Translations under genes and position numbers: made by a program | Notes under the pieces: model-generated | Databases searched by the model: none | What the model was told of the DNA's origin: nothing | Seen by the model: only the letters and a program-made list of their open reading frames with translations | NCBI GenBank assembly: GCA_900542285.1 | Contig: UQNF01000019.1 | Coordinates: forward strand, 1 to 27,260 | Length of the DNA: 27,260 nt | DNA from: an uncultured Clostridium sp. | GTDB taxonomy: Bacteria > Bacillota > Clostridia > Christensenellales > CAG-138 | Direction: 5' to 3' | Shown here: positions 1 to 6,027 of the stretch, one piece after another | Numbering within the stretch: position 1 is the first letter of the stretch | Layout of the letters: each line of letters opens with the position of its first letter

Positions 1-9
1 TGCAACAGA

Positions 10-55
10 AAAGCAGAGCTATGCACGATTGCTTAACTCTGCTTTAGGTGTTTTT
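10..55 (+). terminator. Terminator-like hairpin, left edge
   Basis: A perfect 9-bp stem (AAAGCAGAG at 10-18 with CTCTGCTTT at 37-45) has an 18-nt loop and is followed after five bases by TTTTT. The T-run lies on the plus-strand side, so it would end a plus-strand gene lying left of the window. The long loop and the gap before the T-run make this weaker than a classical terminator. Confidence 0.4.
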
Positions 56-68
56 GTCTTCAGTCTGA

Positions 69-104
69 CCGGGCAACCATTACGGTCGCCCGGTTTGTTT
101 TTAT
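69..104 (+). terminator. Rho-independent terminator
   Basis: A GC-rich 10-bp stem with one A-C mismatch (69-78 with 84-93, loop ATTAC) is followed directly by TTTGTTTTT. It would terminate a plus-strand transcript entering from outside the window, convergent with the minus-strand gene at 159-737. Confidence 0.65.
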
Positions 105-113
105 TGTGATTTA

Positions 114-145
114 ACGCAACCGCCGCATTGCTGCTGCGTATTTTT
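114..145 (+). terminator. Third terminator-like hairpin
   Basis: ACGCAAC (114-120) can pair with GCTGCGT (133-139), including one G-U pair, and ATTTTT follows directly. It is the third T-tailed plus-sense hairpin in 145 bp. Confidence 0.35.
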
Positions 146-158
146 CATCTTCTTTTGT

Positions 159-737
159 TTATTTCTTCTGTGCGTTATCAGCGGTCTTTAGCTGCCTCTT
201 GATAATAATCTTTTTTACCAGCATCCAAACTGCACCGATCAGTGCAACAGCCGCCGCCCCAAAGAACACATAATAACCTATGCCCCAATCGTATGAGCTG
301 CTTGGTATCACTCCGCGTTCCGTAAAGTCCAGATTTTGTATGCAGAAAACGGCAAATGCCAGTACGTCAAAGATAATGATGGCAATCGGTTTCTTGACTG
401 CCGAAAACAGAACCGCAAGAAGTGAGAAGCCGCCTATTAGCGAAACTATAACCACATAGAAGATCCCTGCATCCTTGCTGCCCCAATAACTCTCGCTAAG
501 GGTGTTATAGATATGCGCATATTTAACCATTGATATGCTCATCATATCCTTTGCGGTAAGTGAAATCTCGTCAAACACTACCTCGTCTGGATATTCCTCT
601 ATGTATGCGGCTCTATCGCCAATTGCGACAGAATACGGCATGAATACTGCTGTCGTCATAAGAATTGCGCCAACCAAAGCTATCAGCATTGGAATCAGCA
701 ATCTTTTGTTAAGGGTCTTTTGCGTGTTAATTTCCAT
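159..737 (-). CDS. Four-TM membrane protein of unknown function
   Basis: A 192-residue protein that I do not recognise. It has a basic N-terminus, a first hydrophobic segment at about residues 13-35, a polar extracytoplasmic-looking stretch rich in acidic residues (about 40-85), then three more hydrophobic segments (about 90-111, 115-134 and 151-173) and a lysine-rich tail, so four membrane helices are likely with the tail in the cytoplasm. The ATG is preceded by GGAGA at a good distance. It starts 30 bp after the end of the lipoprotein gene at 768-1331 on the same strand, and both probably share the promoter at 1363-1391. Function is unknown; pairing with a lipoprotein suggests an envelope role, which is inference only. 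Confidence 0.8.
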   Translation of the reverse strand: MEINTQKTLNKRLLIPMLIALVGAILMTTAVFMPYSVAIGDRAAYIEEYPDEVVFDEISLTAKDMMSISMVKYAHIYNTLSESYWGSKDAGIFYVVIVSLIGGFSLLAVLFSAVKKPIAIIIFDVLAFAVFCIQNLDFTERGVIPSSSYDWGIGYYVFFGAAAVALIGAVWMLVKKIIIKRQLKTADNAQKK

Positions 738-767
738 AATGTTCTCCGCGATTCATCAGATAGCAGT

Positions 768-1331
768 TTATACTAACTCAAGCAGCTTTTGATTGATGCG
801 TGTCATCACTTCGGCATAGTAGATCGCCTCTGCTTCGGACATCTCTTCATTGCCCAAATCGTCCAATGCCTGCATTGTTTCCGTATACTGGATCAGCATT
901 TCAGAATACTCTTCCAACATGCTTAGGGGATTGTCGGATTCCGCATACTCCTTCATAAACTCGATATACTCATCGATGAAGGCCTCATAGCTGTCCAACG
1001 CATCCTTAAATTCCGAACGGATTCCGTTTTCCGTCGTATCATCGCCCTGCGGATCATCTGATGTGTCATCATTGCCCTGTGGGTCATCTGAGGTGTCGCC
1101 GCCCTGAACATCGTCCGTGATTTCGGGAGTGTCCAGTTCATGGTCATCGGTTTCATTGTTGTTCTCATTCTCTTCCGTACCGTCCGCATCATCACCATTT
1201 GGCGTATTAATGGGCGTTTCGACAGCGTGAGTCTCTTTATTGTCGTCCGAATTGTTCGGTTGTTCCTTGCCGCAAGCTGCCAATGTAAGCAGCATGAGCA
1301 ATGCAAGAAGAATAGCAAATAACTTTTTCAT
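768..1331 (-). CDS. Lipoprotein with acidic repeat linker, DUF6591-like
   Basis: A 187-residue protein with a lipoprotein signal peptide: MKK start, hydrophobic core, and lipobox LAAC with the acylated cysteine at residue 20. Residues 21-103 form a low-complexity acidic linker rich in Asp, Glu, Asn and Thr, including two near-identical copies of a DTSDDPQG-type unit. The C-terminal 80 residues are a predicted helical domain with a SYEAFIDEYIEFMKEY stretch, which resembles from memory the DUF6591 family of clostridial lipoproteins (unverified). AGGAGG lies 7 bp before the ATG. The product should be anchored to the outer face of the membrane, with the linker holding the helical domain away from it. 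First gene of a two-gene unit with 159-737. Confidence 0.85.
   Translation of the reverse strand: MKKLFAILLALLMLLTLAACGKEQPNNSDDNKETHAVETPINTPNGDDADGTEENENNNETDDHELDTPEITDDVQGGDTSDDPQGNDDTSDDPQGDDTTENGIRSEFKDALDSYEAFIDEYIEFMKEYAESDNPLSMLEEYSEMLIQYTETMQALDDLGNEEMSEAEAIYYAEVMTRINQKLLELV
1044..1103 (-). repeat. Two tandem 30-bp units in the lipoprotein linker
   Basis: Units at 1044-1073 and 1074-1103 both begin GCCCTG on the plus strand and share most positions. On the coding strand they encode the DTSDDPQG repeat. Unit length is a multiple of three, so copy-number change keeps the frame. Confidence 0.6.
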
Positions 1332-1362
1332 GGGAGATCCTCCTTATAATTTTGGTGATGCT

Positions 1363-1391
1363 ATTCTAATTCATTGTAACACAAAAGTAAA
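1363..1391 (-). promoter_or_regulatory. Sigma-A promoter for lipoprotein/4-TM unit
   Basis: On the minus strand, TTTACT (1391-1386), a 17-bp spacer and TAGAAT (1368-1363) lie 32 bp upstream of the lipoprotein ATG. Confidence 0.5.
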
Positions 1392-1438
1392 GTATATCTT
1401 CAATGCATTTTGTGTTATAGAATTGTTATTAATGCAAA

Positions 1439-1447
1439 TGCTATAAT
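1439..1447 (+). promoter_or_regulatory. Extended -10 promoter for the RHH regulator
   Basis: TGCTATAAT is an extended -10 with a perfect TATAAT. No good -35 is seen at the right distance. AGGAGG follows at 1464-1469. Confidence 0.5.
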
Positions 1448-1478
1448 GTGCTCATAATATTACAGGAGGGATTGCGTT

Positions 1479-1673
1479 TTGAGCAAATTTGTTATTACCC
1501 CAAAAGAAGAAAAGACCGTCACTATGACGATCCGCATAGATACTTCCCTGCAGGAAGAGTATAACAAACTGGCAGCCAAAACGAATCGCTCAAGGAATGA
1601 GCTTATCTGCATGGCGCTTCAATATGCTTTGGATAACATGGAAATACATGGCGCTCCCGATCTGGCGAAGTGA
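1479..1673 (+). CDS. Small ribbon-helix-helix DNA-binding protein
   Basis: A 64-residue protein starting with TTG, chosen because an AGGAGGG Shine-Dalgarno sits 8 bp upstream. Residues 14-52 fit a CopG/Arc ribbon-helix-helix fold: a short beta strand (TVTMTIRID) followed by two helices (SLQEEYNKLAAKT and SRNELICMALQYALDN). Proteins of this size and fold bind DNA as dimers through the paired strands and act as repressors, or as antitoxins in toxin-antitoxin pairs. No toxin gene is adjacent and the gene has its own promoter and terminator, so a stand-alone repressor or autoregulator is more likely. The target is unknown. Confidence 0.8.
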   Translation: MSKFVITPKEEKTVTMTIRIDTSLQEEYNKLAAKTNRSRNELICMALQYALDNMEIHGAPDLAK

Positions 1674-1708
1674 CTATGTTCAGTTTTAGAATACCACGGC
1701 AATAATGA

Positions 1709-1745
1709 GCGGCGGCCTTTATCAAAGGACCGCCGCATTTCTTTT
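1709..1745 (+). terminator. Terminator of the RHH gene
   Basis: The stem GCGGCGG plus CCTTT pairs with AAAGG plus CCGCCGC (one bulged A) around a 3-nt loop and is followed by ATTTCTTTT. Confidence 0.85.
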
Positions 1746-1819
1746 GCGTATTTGCGTATTTATACAGGTTCTTATGCTGATAAGTTCGGCTGCTCGATAA
1801 TGCTGCTTATTTCCGCTGT

Positions 1820-3016
1820 TTACAGCGGCTTAATGTTTACATACGGCTCTGCCACTATCAGCGCCTTTACGGTATAGTCCAGCAGATCGGGATTGATGAT
1901 GCAGAGCTTGCCATCGAGGATAGCTGCAACAAGGTGCATTACCGCGCCCGTATCTTCATCAACTACCTTGAAATAGCAGCCGGAATCAATGCCGCCAAGC
2001 TTGCCGAACAGCCCGATATCCGCAAATTCAGCCATCTCGGCTCCTATCCTTCCGAGCATGAAGATCGGCTGCGCCTCGCCGTTATCGAGGGTCGAATCGG
2101 ATACGAAGGCAAAGAGCTGGCCGTTCTCCTCGTCGCCCCAGACCCTTCCGTAACCGAAATCGGGTACATAGTCCGCCGTTCTGAACGCTTCGCCAAGGTC
2201 GATGGACTTGGTGTCGGCGCCTGCCTTATCCTTCTCAAAATTGATGAGATACAGCTGCAGGGAGAGTACGTCCTCATAGTCGGGATACATGAGCATTGCG
2301 GTGTGTCCATTAATTACGCCTGCGTTGTAGGACATATAGCTCTGGTAGACAGGATTTGTGATGCTGCCATTCGCCAATTCTATTCTGCACAGATAGCTGT
2401 CGCCGCCCTCGGGGTTAACGTGGAGATTATAGAATCTGCCCGATTCATCGACACGCTTGTCAAAGTAAAGCTCGCTGCCAAGAGGGAATTTTGCGAGAAG
2501 CTTTTCGTCTCCGCTCGCAACGTCACGACAATAGACCTCGTTTTCAAAGATGAAGTAGAAATTGGCACAGTCATAGCTGAACACGCCGTTCCCATTGGAA
2601 ACGCTGACCTTGCGAAGCTTTTTGCTGCCACAGGTGCCTATCATGAAAAAGGAAGGTGCCTTCCTCGACGCCGCGTTGGCGTACTCCTCCTCGGAATGCG
2701 CTTCAAAGACGAAATAACCGTTTGCATAAACCTCCGGTACCAGTTCATAGCGATACCCCTTTTCATATTTGAAGCTGTAACGATCCGTTTTCTCCGTTTT
2801 GACATCGATAATGAACAGCTCCGCACTGCTCATTCCCTCGCTGCAGACAAGCAGTTTGCCGTCGGAAACAGGCAGCACAACGGAATTTTCCGCATAACTG
2901 CGGCCCGTCAGTTCATAGCACTGGGTATTGAACCTTTTTGCAGCGGTGGGTTTGGCGCAGCCTGCGAAGGAAACCGCCATAATTGCCGCAAGCAGGATGC
3001 ATATAAATTTCTTCAT
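1820..3016 (-). CDS. Lipoprotein of unknown function, possible beta-propeller
   Basis: A 398-residue lipoprotein. The open frame extends upstream to 3154, but the ATG at 3016 is preceded by AGGAGG at 6 bp and opens a classical lipoprotein signal peptide (MKKF start, lipobox FAGC, cysteine 20), so I place the start there. The mature part is a run of short beta-strand-like segments with aromatic and glycine turns, such as repeated readouts of the type 'KLLVCSEG', 'YFIFENEVYC' and 'LCIINPD'. This suggests a WD40/PQQ-like propeller but no motif is decisive. It lies downstream of a consensus promoter and a leader of about 230 nt. Product is extracytoplasmic and membrane-anchored; substrate or partner unknown. 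Confidence 0.82.
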   Translation of the reverse strand: MKKFICILLAAIMAVSFAGCAKPTAAKRFNTQCYELTGRSYAENSVVLPVSDGKLLVCSEGMSSAELFIIDVKTEKTDRYSFKYEKGYRYELVPEVYANGYFVFEAHSEEEYANAASRKAPSFFMIGTCGSKKLRKVSVSNGNGVFSYDCANFYFIFENEVYCRDVASGDEKLLAKFPLGSELYFDKRVDESGRFYNLHVNPEGGDSYLCRIELANGSITNPVYQSYMSYNAGVINGHTAMLMYPDYEDVLSLQLYLINFEKDKAGADTKSIDLGEAFRTADYVPDFGYGRVWGDEENGQLFAFVSDSTLDNGEAQPIFMLGRIGAEMAEFADIGLFGKLGGIDSGCYFKVVDEDTGAVMHLVAAILDGKLCIINPDLLDYTVKALIVAEPYVNIKPL

Positions 3017-3247
3017 CTTTTCCTCCTTTATTATTGAATGGGGATGAATAAAAGCTTTCAACTCGGGGCAGACCTTCAGCTTCCCGTCTCGAAGAAACCT
3101 CACGGACAGCCCTAACCGAAACGGCCGATGCCTGTGCAGATAGTACGGCAGCACAGCAGGAAGTCGTTTGGCTCATTATCTGTTATTTTCTTCCGGACGC
3201 TTCCGTTCTATTCCAAAAGACAGCACAAACCCATGTGTTTGCTATCC
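3017..3247 (-). ncRNA. Candidate structured leader RNA, about 230 nt
   Basis: The transcript from the minus promoter at 3254-3282 should start near 3247, giving a long untranslated leader before the lipoprotein ATG at 3016. The leader is GC-rich (about 3050-3200) inside AT-rich flanks and can form local helices, for example CTGTGC with GCACAG and GGAAG with CTTCC. An open frame runs through it (2913-3176), but its ATG has no ribosome binding site and its peptide is Arg/Ser/Cys-rich, which looks spurious. The overall look reminds me of conserved Firmicutes structured RNAs such as the raiA motif, but I cannot confirm a class. I see no terminator at its 3' end. Confidence 0.4.
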
Positions 3248-3253
3248 AATGAT

Positions 3254-3282
3254 ATTATATAAAACAATACAATACTCGTCAA
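3254..3282 (-). promoter_or_regulatory. Consensus sigma-A promoter (minus)
   Basis: On the minus strand TTGACG (3282-3277), exactly 17 bp, then TATAAT (3259-3254). It is among the best promoters in the window and drives the leader RNA and the lipoprotein at 1820-3016. Confidence 0.85.
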
Positions 3283-3325
3283 GTGTCCACAGGGCTGTTT
3301 CGGCTGCTTTTGTTTTGTATATTCA

Positions 3326-3344
3326 AAAAACGGATGCCGTTTTT
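3326..3344. terminator. Bidirectional A/T-tailed hairpin
   Basis: AAAAACGG (3326-3333), loop ATG, CCGTTTTT (3337-3344) is a perfect 8-bp inverted repeat with T-runs on either strand. It sits between the minus promoter at 3254-3282 and the feo promoter region, so it could insulate the two divergent units. The short GC core makes it a weak terminator. Confidence 0.35.
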
Positions 3345-3380
3345 GCGGAGTGCAGCCGCAGATAGGGGAGTTGCTGCCCT

Positions 3381-3411
3381 TTGTCTGTAATTATTTCCCG
3401 GGAAATATTGT
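3381..3411 (+). promoter_or_regulatory. Possible feoA promoter
   Basis: TTGTCT (3381-3386), 19-bp spacer, TATTGT (3406-3411). The boxes and spacer are suboptimal, as is common for regulated promoters. The spacer holds the palindrome at 3392-3407. Confidence 0.35.
3392..3407. promoter_or_regulatory. 16-bp perfect palindrome, possible operator
   Basis: TATTTCCCGGGAAATA reads the same on both strands and lies between the proposed -35 and -10 of the feoAB promoter, where a bound dimeric repressor would block RNA polymerase. It is not a recognisable Fur box or DtxR/MntR box. Regulator unknown. Confidence 0.45.
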
Positions 3412-3529
3412 GCTTCCGTAGATTCGCTCAGCGATGCACGGAAATACTGCCCTCCGGCCATGGGGTGTACAAGCACGCTTTGTCCCCGCTGCTCATATTG
3501 TACAGCATCAAGAAAGAGGGGGATAGACC

Positions 3530-3751
3530 ATGCGCACACTTTCGGAACTGAAGCCTCGCGAAGCTTCCGTCATTAAGGAGCTTTCGCCGGATTGTCCTCT
3601 CAGGCTTGCCGAGCTTGGATTTCTCCCCGGCGAAGCCGTGGAGCTCATGTACAAAAGTCCCCTTGGTTGGCCGAGGGCATACCTCGTTATGGGTGGTGTA
3701 GTGGCGCTGCGGCGCTGCGATGCAGATAGGATTTATGTTGTCAGTAAGTGA
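3530..3751 (+). CDS. feoA: FeoA, ferrous iron transport accessory protein
   Basis: A 73-residue SH3-like protein matching the FeoA family over its full usual length. The hallmarks are the RLAELGFLPGEAVEL segment (about 25-39), a central beta-hairpin with SPLGWPRAY (about 43-51), and the terminal LRRCDADRIYVV (about 60-71). FeoA is a small cytoplasmic partner that binds FeoB and supports Fe2+ import. GAGGGGGA precedes the ATG. feoB follows after 24 bp on the same strand, so the two are co-transcribed. The promoter region carries a palindrome that may be the iron-dependent operator. No feoC-like gene is present. Confidence 0.93.
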   Translation: MRTLSELKPREASVIKELSPDCPLRLAELGFLPGEAVELMYKSPLGWPRAYLVMGGVVALRRCDADRIYVVSK

Positions 3752-3775
3752 TCGATTATGTGGCAGGGGGTGACT

Positions 3776-5746
3776 ATGGCTCAGATACAAACCAGGCGGG
3801 CTGCGCTTGCAGGCTGCCCCAACGTGGGCAAAAGCACTATATTCAATGCCCTGACGGGGATGAAGCAGCATACGGGGAACTGGACGGGCAAGACGGTTGC
3901 ACTTGCCAAGGGCGGATTTTCACTGCACAGCGGCGAAACGCGCTATGATGTAGAGCTTTATGACCTGCCCGGCTGCTATTCGCTTAATCCCTGCTCCGAT
4001 GAGGAGACAGTGGCGCATGATTTCATCGTAAACGATGCGCCCGACGCGGTGCTTGTCGTGCTGGACGCCTCATGCCTGGAACGAAGCCTTCCGCTGGCAC
4101 TCCGCGTACTCGAGGTGACAAGCTCCGTTATCATACTGGTGAATCTTGTGGACGAGGCGGAAAAGTCGGGGCTCCATATAGATACCGCTCTTTTGAGCGA
4201 AAGGCTGAGCATTCCGGTCATAGCATGCGCCGGCAAGAGCGGCAGGGGACTTGACAGGCTCAAGGCTGAGCTGACGGCACTCTTCGAGTCGGAAAATACG
4301 GGCTTTTCCCGCATCGCTGAACTTTCTCCCCACTCGGAGACTCTTTCCCCAACGGAGGACTTCCTGCGCCTTGCAAAGCCGTCCAAGGACTTGCTTCGTG
4401 GTGTTATATCTTGGGATTCTGCCCCACAATGCGCTTTTCCGTCGTCCTGCATGGGCTGCGTCTGCGGAGAAGATGTCTGTGCCGACTGCCCCCATTCCAT
4501 GATCGGCAAAAGCTCCGCGCCTCCTGTCATAAGCCGCAAAATACCTCTGCTCGACCGCATACTCACTAACAGGTACACCGCCTTCCCATTCATGCTGTTG
4601 CTCCTCATGGGGATCTTTTACATCACAATAGTCGGCGCCAACAAACCTTCCGAGCTGCTGAGCATAGCGTTTTCATGGCTCGAGGTGCGATTGAACCAAC
4701 TGCTTCTGGCAATAAGCACTCCGGAGCTTCTCCGCGCCGCGCTCATAGAGGGGATTTACGGAACGCTCGCAAGGGTCATCTCGGTTATGCTTCCGCCAAT
4801 GGCTATTTTCTTTCCGTTGTTCACTCTTGCGGAGGATTTTGGGCTGCTGCCGCGAATAGCCTTCGATCTCGACCGCTGTTTCAGCTGCTGTCACGCTTGC
4901 GGCAAGCAGGCGCTCACCATGTGCATGGGCTTTGGCTGCAACGCCGTTGGCGTGACAGGCTGCCGGATAATTTCGGGAAGGAAGGAACGGACGATCGCCG
5001 TGCTCACCAATTCCCTTGTTCCCTGCAACGGAAGATTTCCCATGCTTATTGCCGTCATCACGCTGTTTTTTGCCGCAGCCGATGGCGCTCTCTCCGGGCT
5101 GGTCTCCGCCGCAATACTGGCGCTTGCAGTCATCGTCAGCATCGCCGCAACGCTCATCCTATCCAAGCTTCTCGGTTCCACACTTCTTCGCGGCGAAAGC
5201 TCGTCCTTCATTCTGGAGCTTCCACCTTACCGCGTGCCGAAAGTGGGGCAGGTGCTGGTCAGAAGCCTTATCGACAGAACGCTGCACATCCTCTCCCGAG
5301 CGGTCATGGTCGCCGCTCCCGCAGGGCTTGTAATATTTACGCTGACGCATATTTCCGTCGGCGGAGCTTCGCTCACAACGCACCTGTGTTCAATGCTTGA
5401 CCCGATAGGCAGGTTCATGGGCATGGACGGCTCCGTAATGACGGCATTCCTGCTGAGCTTTCCGGCAAACGAGCTGACCCTGCCGCTTCTGGGAATGCTC
5501 TACACGACGGGCAGCGGCTTTACGGATCTGTCCGTCTCCGCGCTGGGCGAGCTTCTTGTGAGCATGGGCTGGACCTGCAAGACCGCATTATGCTTCATTC
5601 TGTTTACGCTCTTTCATTGGCCGTGCAGCACCACCGTTATCACCATTAATAAGGAAACCGGAAGCTTTGGCTGGACGATACTGTCCGTGCTCCTTCCGAC
5701 CGCCCTGGGGATGCTTTTGTGCGCGGCAGTGAACCTGATACTATAA
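3776..5746 (+). CDS. feoB: FeoB, GTP-driven ferrous iron transporter
   Basis: A 656-residue inner-membrane Fe2+ permease. An ATG at 3758 is also in frame, but the GGCAGGGGG ribosome binding site lies after it and 6 bp before the ATG at 3776, so the shorter form is chosen. The N-terminal G domain shows G1 GCPNVGKST (13-21), switch I GNWTGKTV (34-41), G3 DLPG (63-66), G4 NLVD (123-126) and G5-like ACAGKSG (150-156). A linker at about 219-240 holds a cluster of cysteines (C225, C228, C230, C235, C238), which could bind metal. The membrane part has two Gate-type halves with the FeoB signature GFGCNAVGVTGCR and conserved LVPCNGRFPM. Shorter than the E. coli protein (about 770), as is common in Clostridia. 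No convincing terminator follows it. Confidence 0.95.
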   Translation: MAQIQTRRAALAGCPNVGKSTIFNALTGMKQHTGNWTGKTVALAKGGFSLHSGETRYDVELYDLPGCYSLNPCSDEETVAHDFIVNDAPDAVLVVLDASCLERSLPLALRVLEVTSSVIILVNLVDEAEKSGLHIDTALLSERLSIPVIACAGKSGRGLDRLKAELTALFESENTGFSRIAELSPHSETLSPTEDFLRLAKPSKDLLRGVISWDSAPQCAFPSSCMGCVCGEDVCADCPHSMIGKSSAPPVISRKIPLLDRILTNRYTAFPFMLLLLMGIFYITIVGANKPSELLSIAFSWLEVRLNQLLLAISTPELLRAALIEGIYGTLARVISVMLPPMAIFFPLFTLAEDFGLLPRIAFDLDRCFSCCHACGKQALTMCMGFGCNAVGVTGCRIISGRKERTIAVLTNSLVPCNGRFPMLIAVITLFFAAADGALSGLVSAAILALAVIVSIAATLILSKLLGSTLLRGESSSFILELPPYRVPKVGQVLVRSLIDRTLHILSRAVMVAAPAGLVIFTLTHISVGGASLTTHLCSMLDPIGRFMGMDGSVMTAFLLSFPANELTLPLLGMLYTTGSGFTDLSVSALGELLVSMGWTCKTALCFILFTLFHWPCSTTVITINKETGSFGWTILSVLLPTALGMLLCAAVNLIL

Positions 5747-5784
5747 AAACCCTATTTTGTCCAAAATATAGTTTGATTCAACTA

Positions 5785-5813
5785 TTGCAATCCTGCCCAA
5801 ACTATGGTAGAAT
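5785..5813 (+). promoter_or_regulatory. Sigma-A promoter of the riboswitch transcript
   Basis: TTGCAA (5785-5790), 17-bp spacer, TAGAAT (5808-5813), with an extended TG at 5805-5806. The start should lie near 5820, just before the aptamer. Confidence 0.85.
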
Positions 5814-5820
5814 GACTGCA

Positions 5821-5958
5821 ATTGAATATCCCGTGGGGGAGTAGTTACACGGCAATGCCGTGCGCCTAAGTCAACATCATGGTGCAGGGGACTGAATAAG
5901 CATTCCATCTTCATCTGGTTTGGGCGGTGCCGAAAACGACACAAGCAAGACTCATGCA
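5821..5958 (+). ncRNA. yybP-ykoY manganese riboswitch aptamer
   Basis: The conserved 5' strand GGGGGAGTAG (5835-5844), a P2 hairpin CACGGC-AAT-GCCGTG (5848-5862), the AGTCAACATCATGG segment (5869-5882), CTGGTTTGGGC (5915-5925) and the 3' consensus AGCAAGAC (5944-5951) appear in the order expected for yybP-ykoY. This family binds Mn2+ between two docked loops and usually turns on Mn2+ exporters or P-type ATPases. It lies directly upstream of a P-type cation ATPase and ends in an overlapping terminator, which is the usual transcriptional expression platform. Confidence 0.93.
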
Positions 5959-5993
5959 GCGTTTTGTAAGAAAGCTGTATGGGTCTGTTTTTT
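5948..5993 (+). terminator. Riboswitch-controlled intrinsic terminator
   Basis: A 13-bp stem (5948-5960 with 5974-5986, two G-U pairs) is followed by GTTTTTT. Its 5' arm, AGACTCATGCAGC, overlaps the conserved 3' strand of the aptamer. Aptamer closure and terminator formation are therefore mutually exclusive, consistent with an ON switch where Mn2+ prevents termination. Confidence 0.9.
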
Positions 5994-6027
5994 AGCCTTG
6001 GGATAATAATATAAGAAAGGAATCAAT

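Noticed and set aside
1479..1673. RHH gene as the antitoxin of a toxin-antitoxin pair
   Set aside because: No toxin-sized gene is adjacent, and the gene has its own promoter and terminator.
1934..3037. A 367-codon plus-strand frame opposite the lipoprotein at 1820-3016
   Set aside because: The minus frame has a signal peptide, lipobox and AGGAGG; the plus frame has none and no known motif.
2913..3176. An 87-codon minus-strand frame through the leader region
   Set aside because: Its ATG has no ribosome binding site, the peptide is low-quality, and it runs into the lipoprotein gene in another frame.
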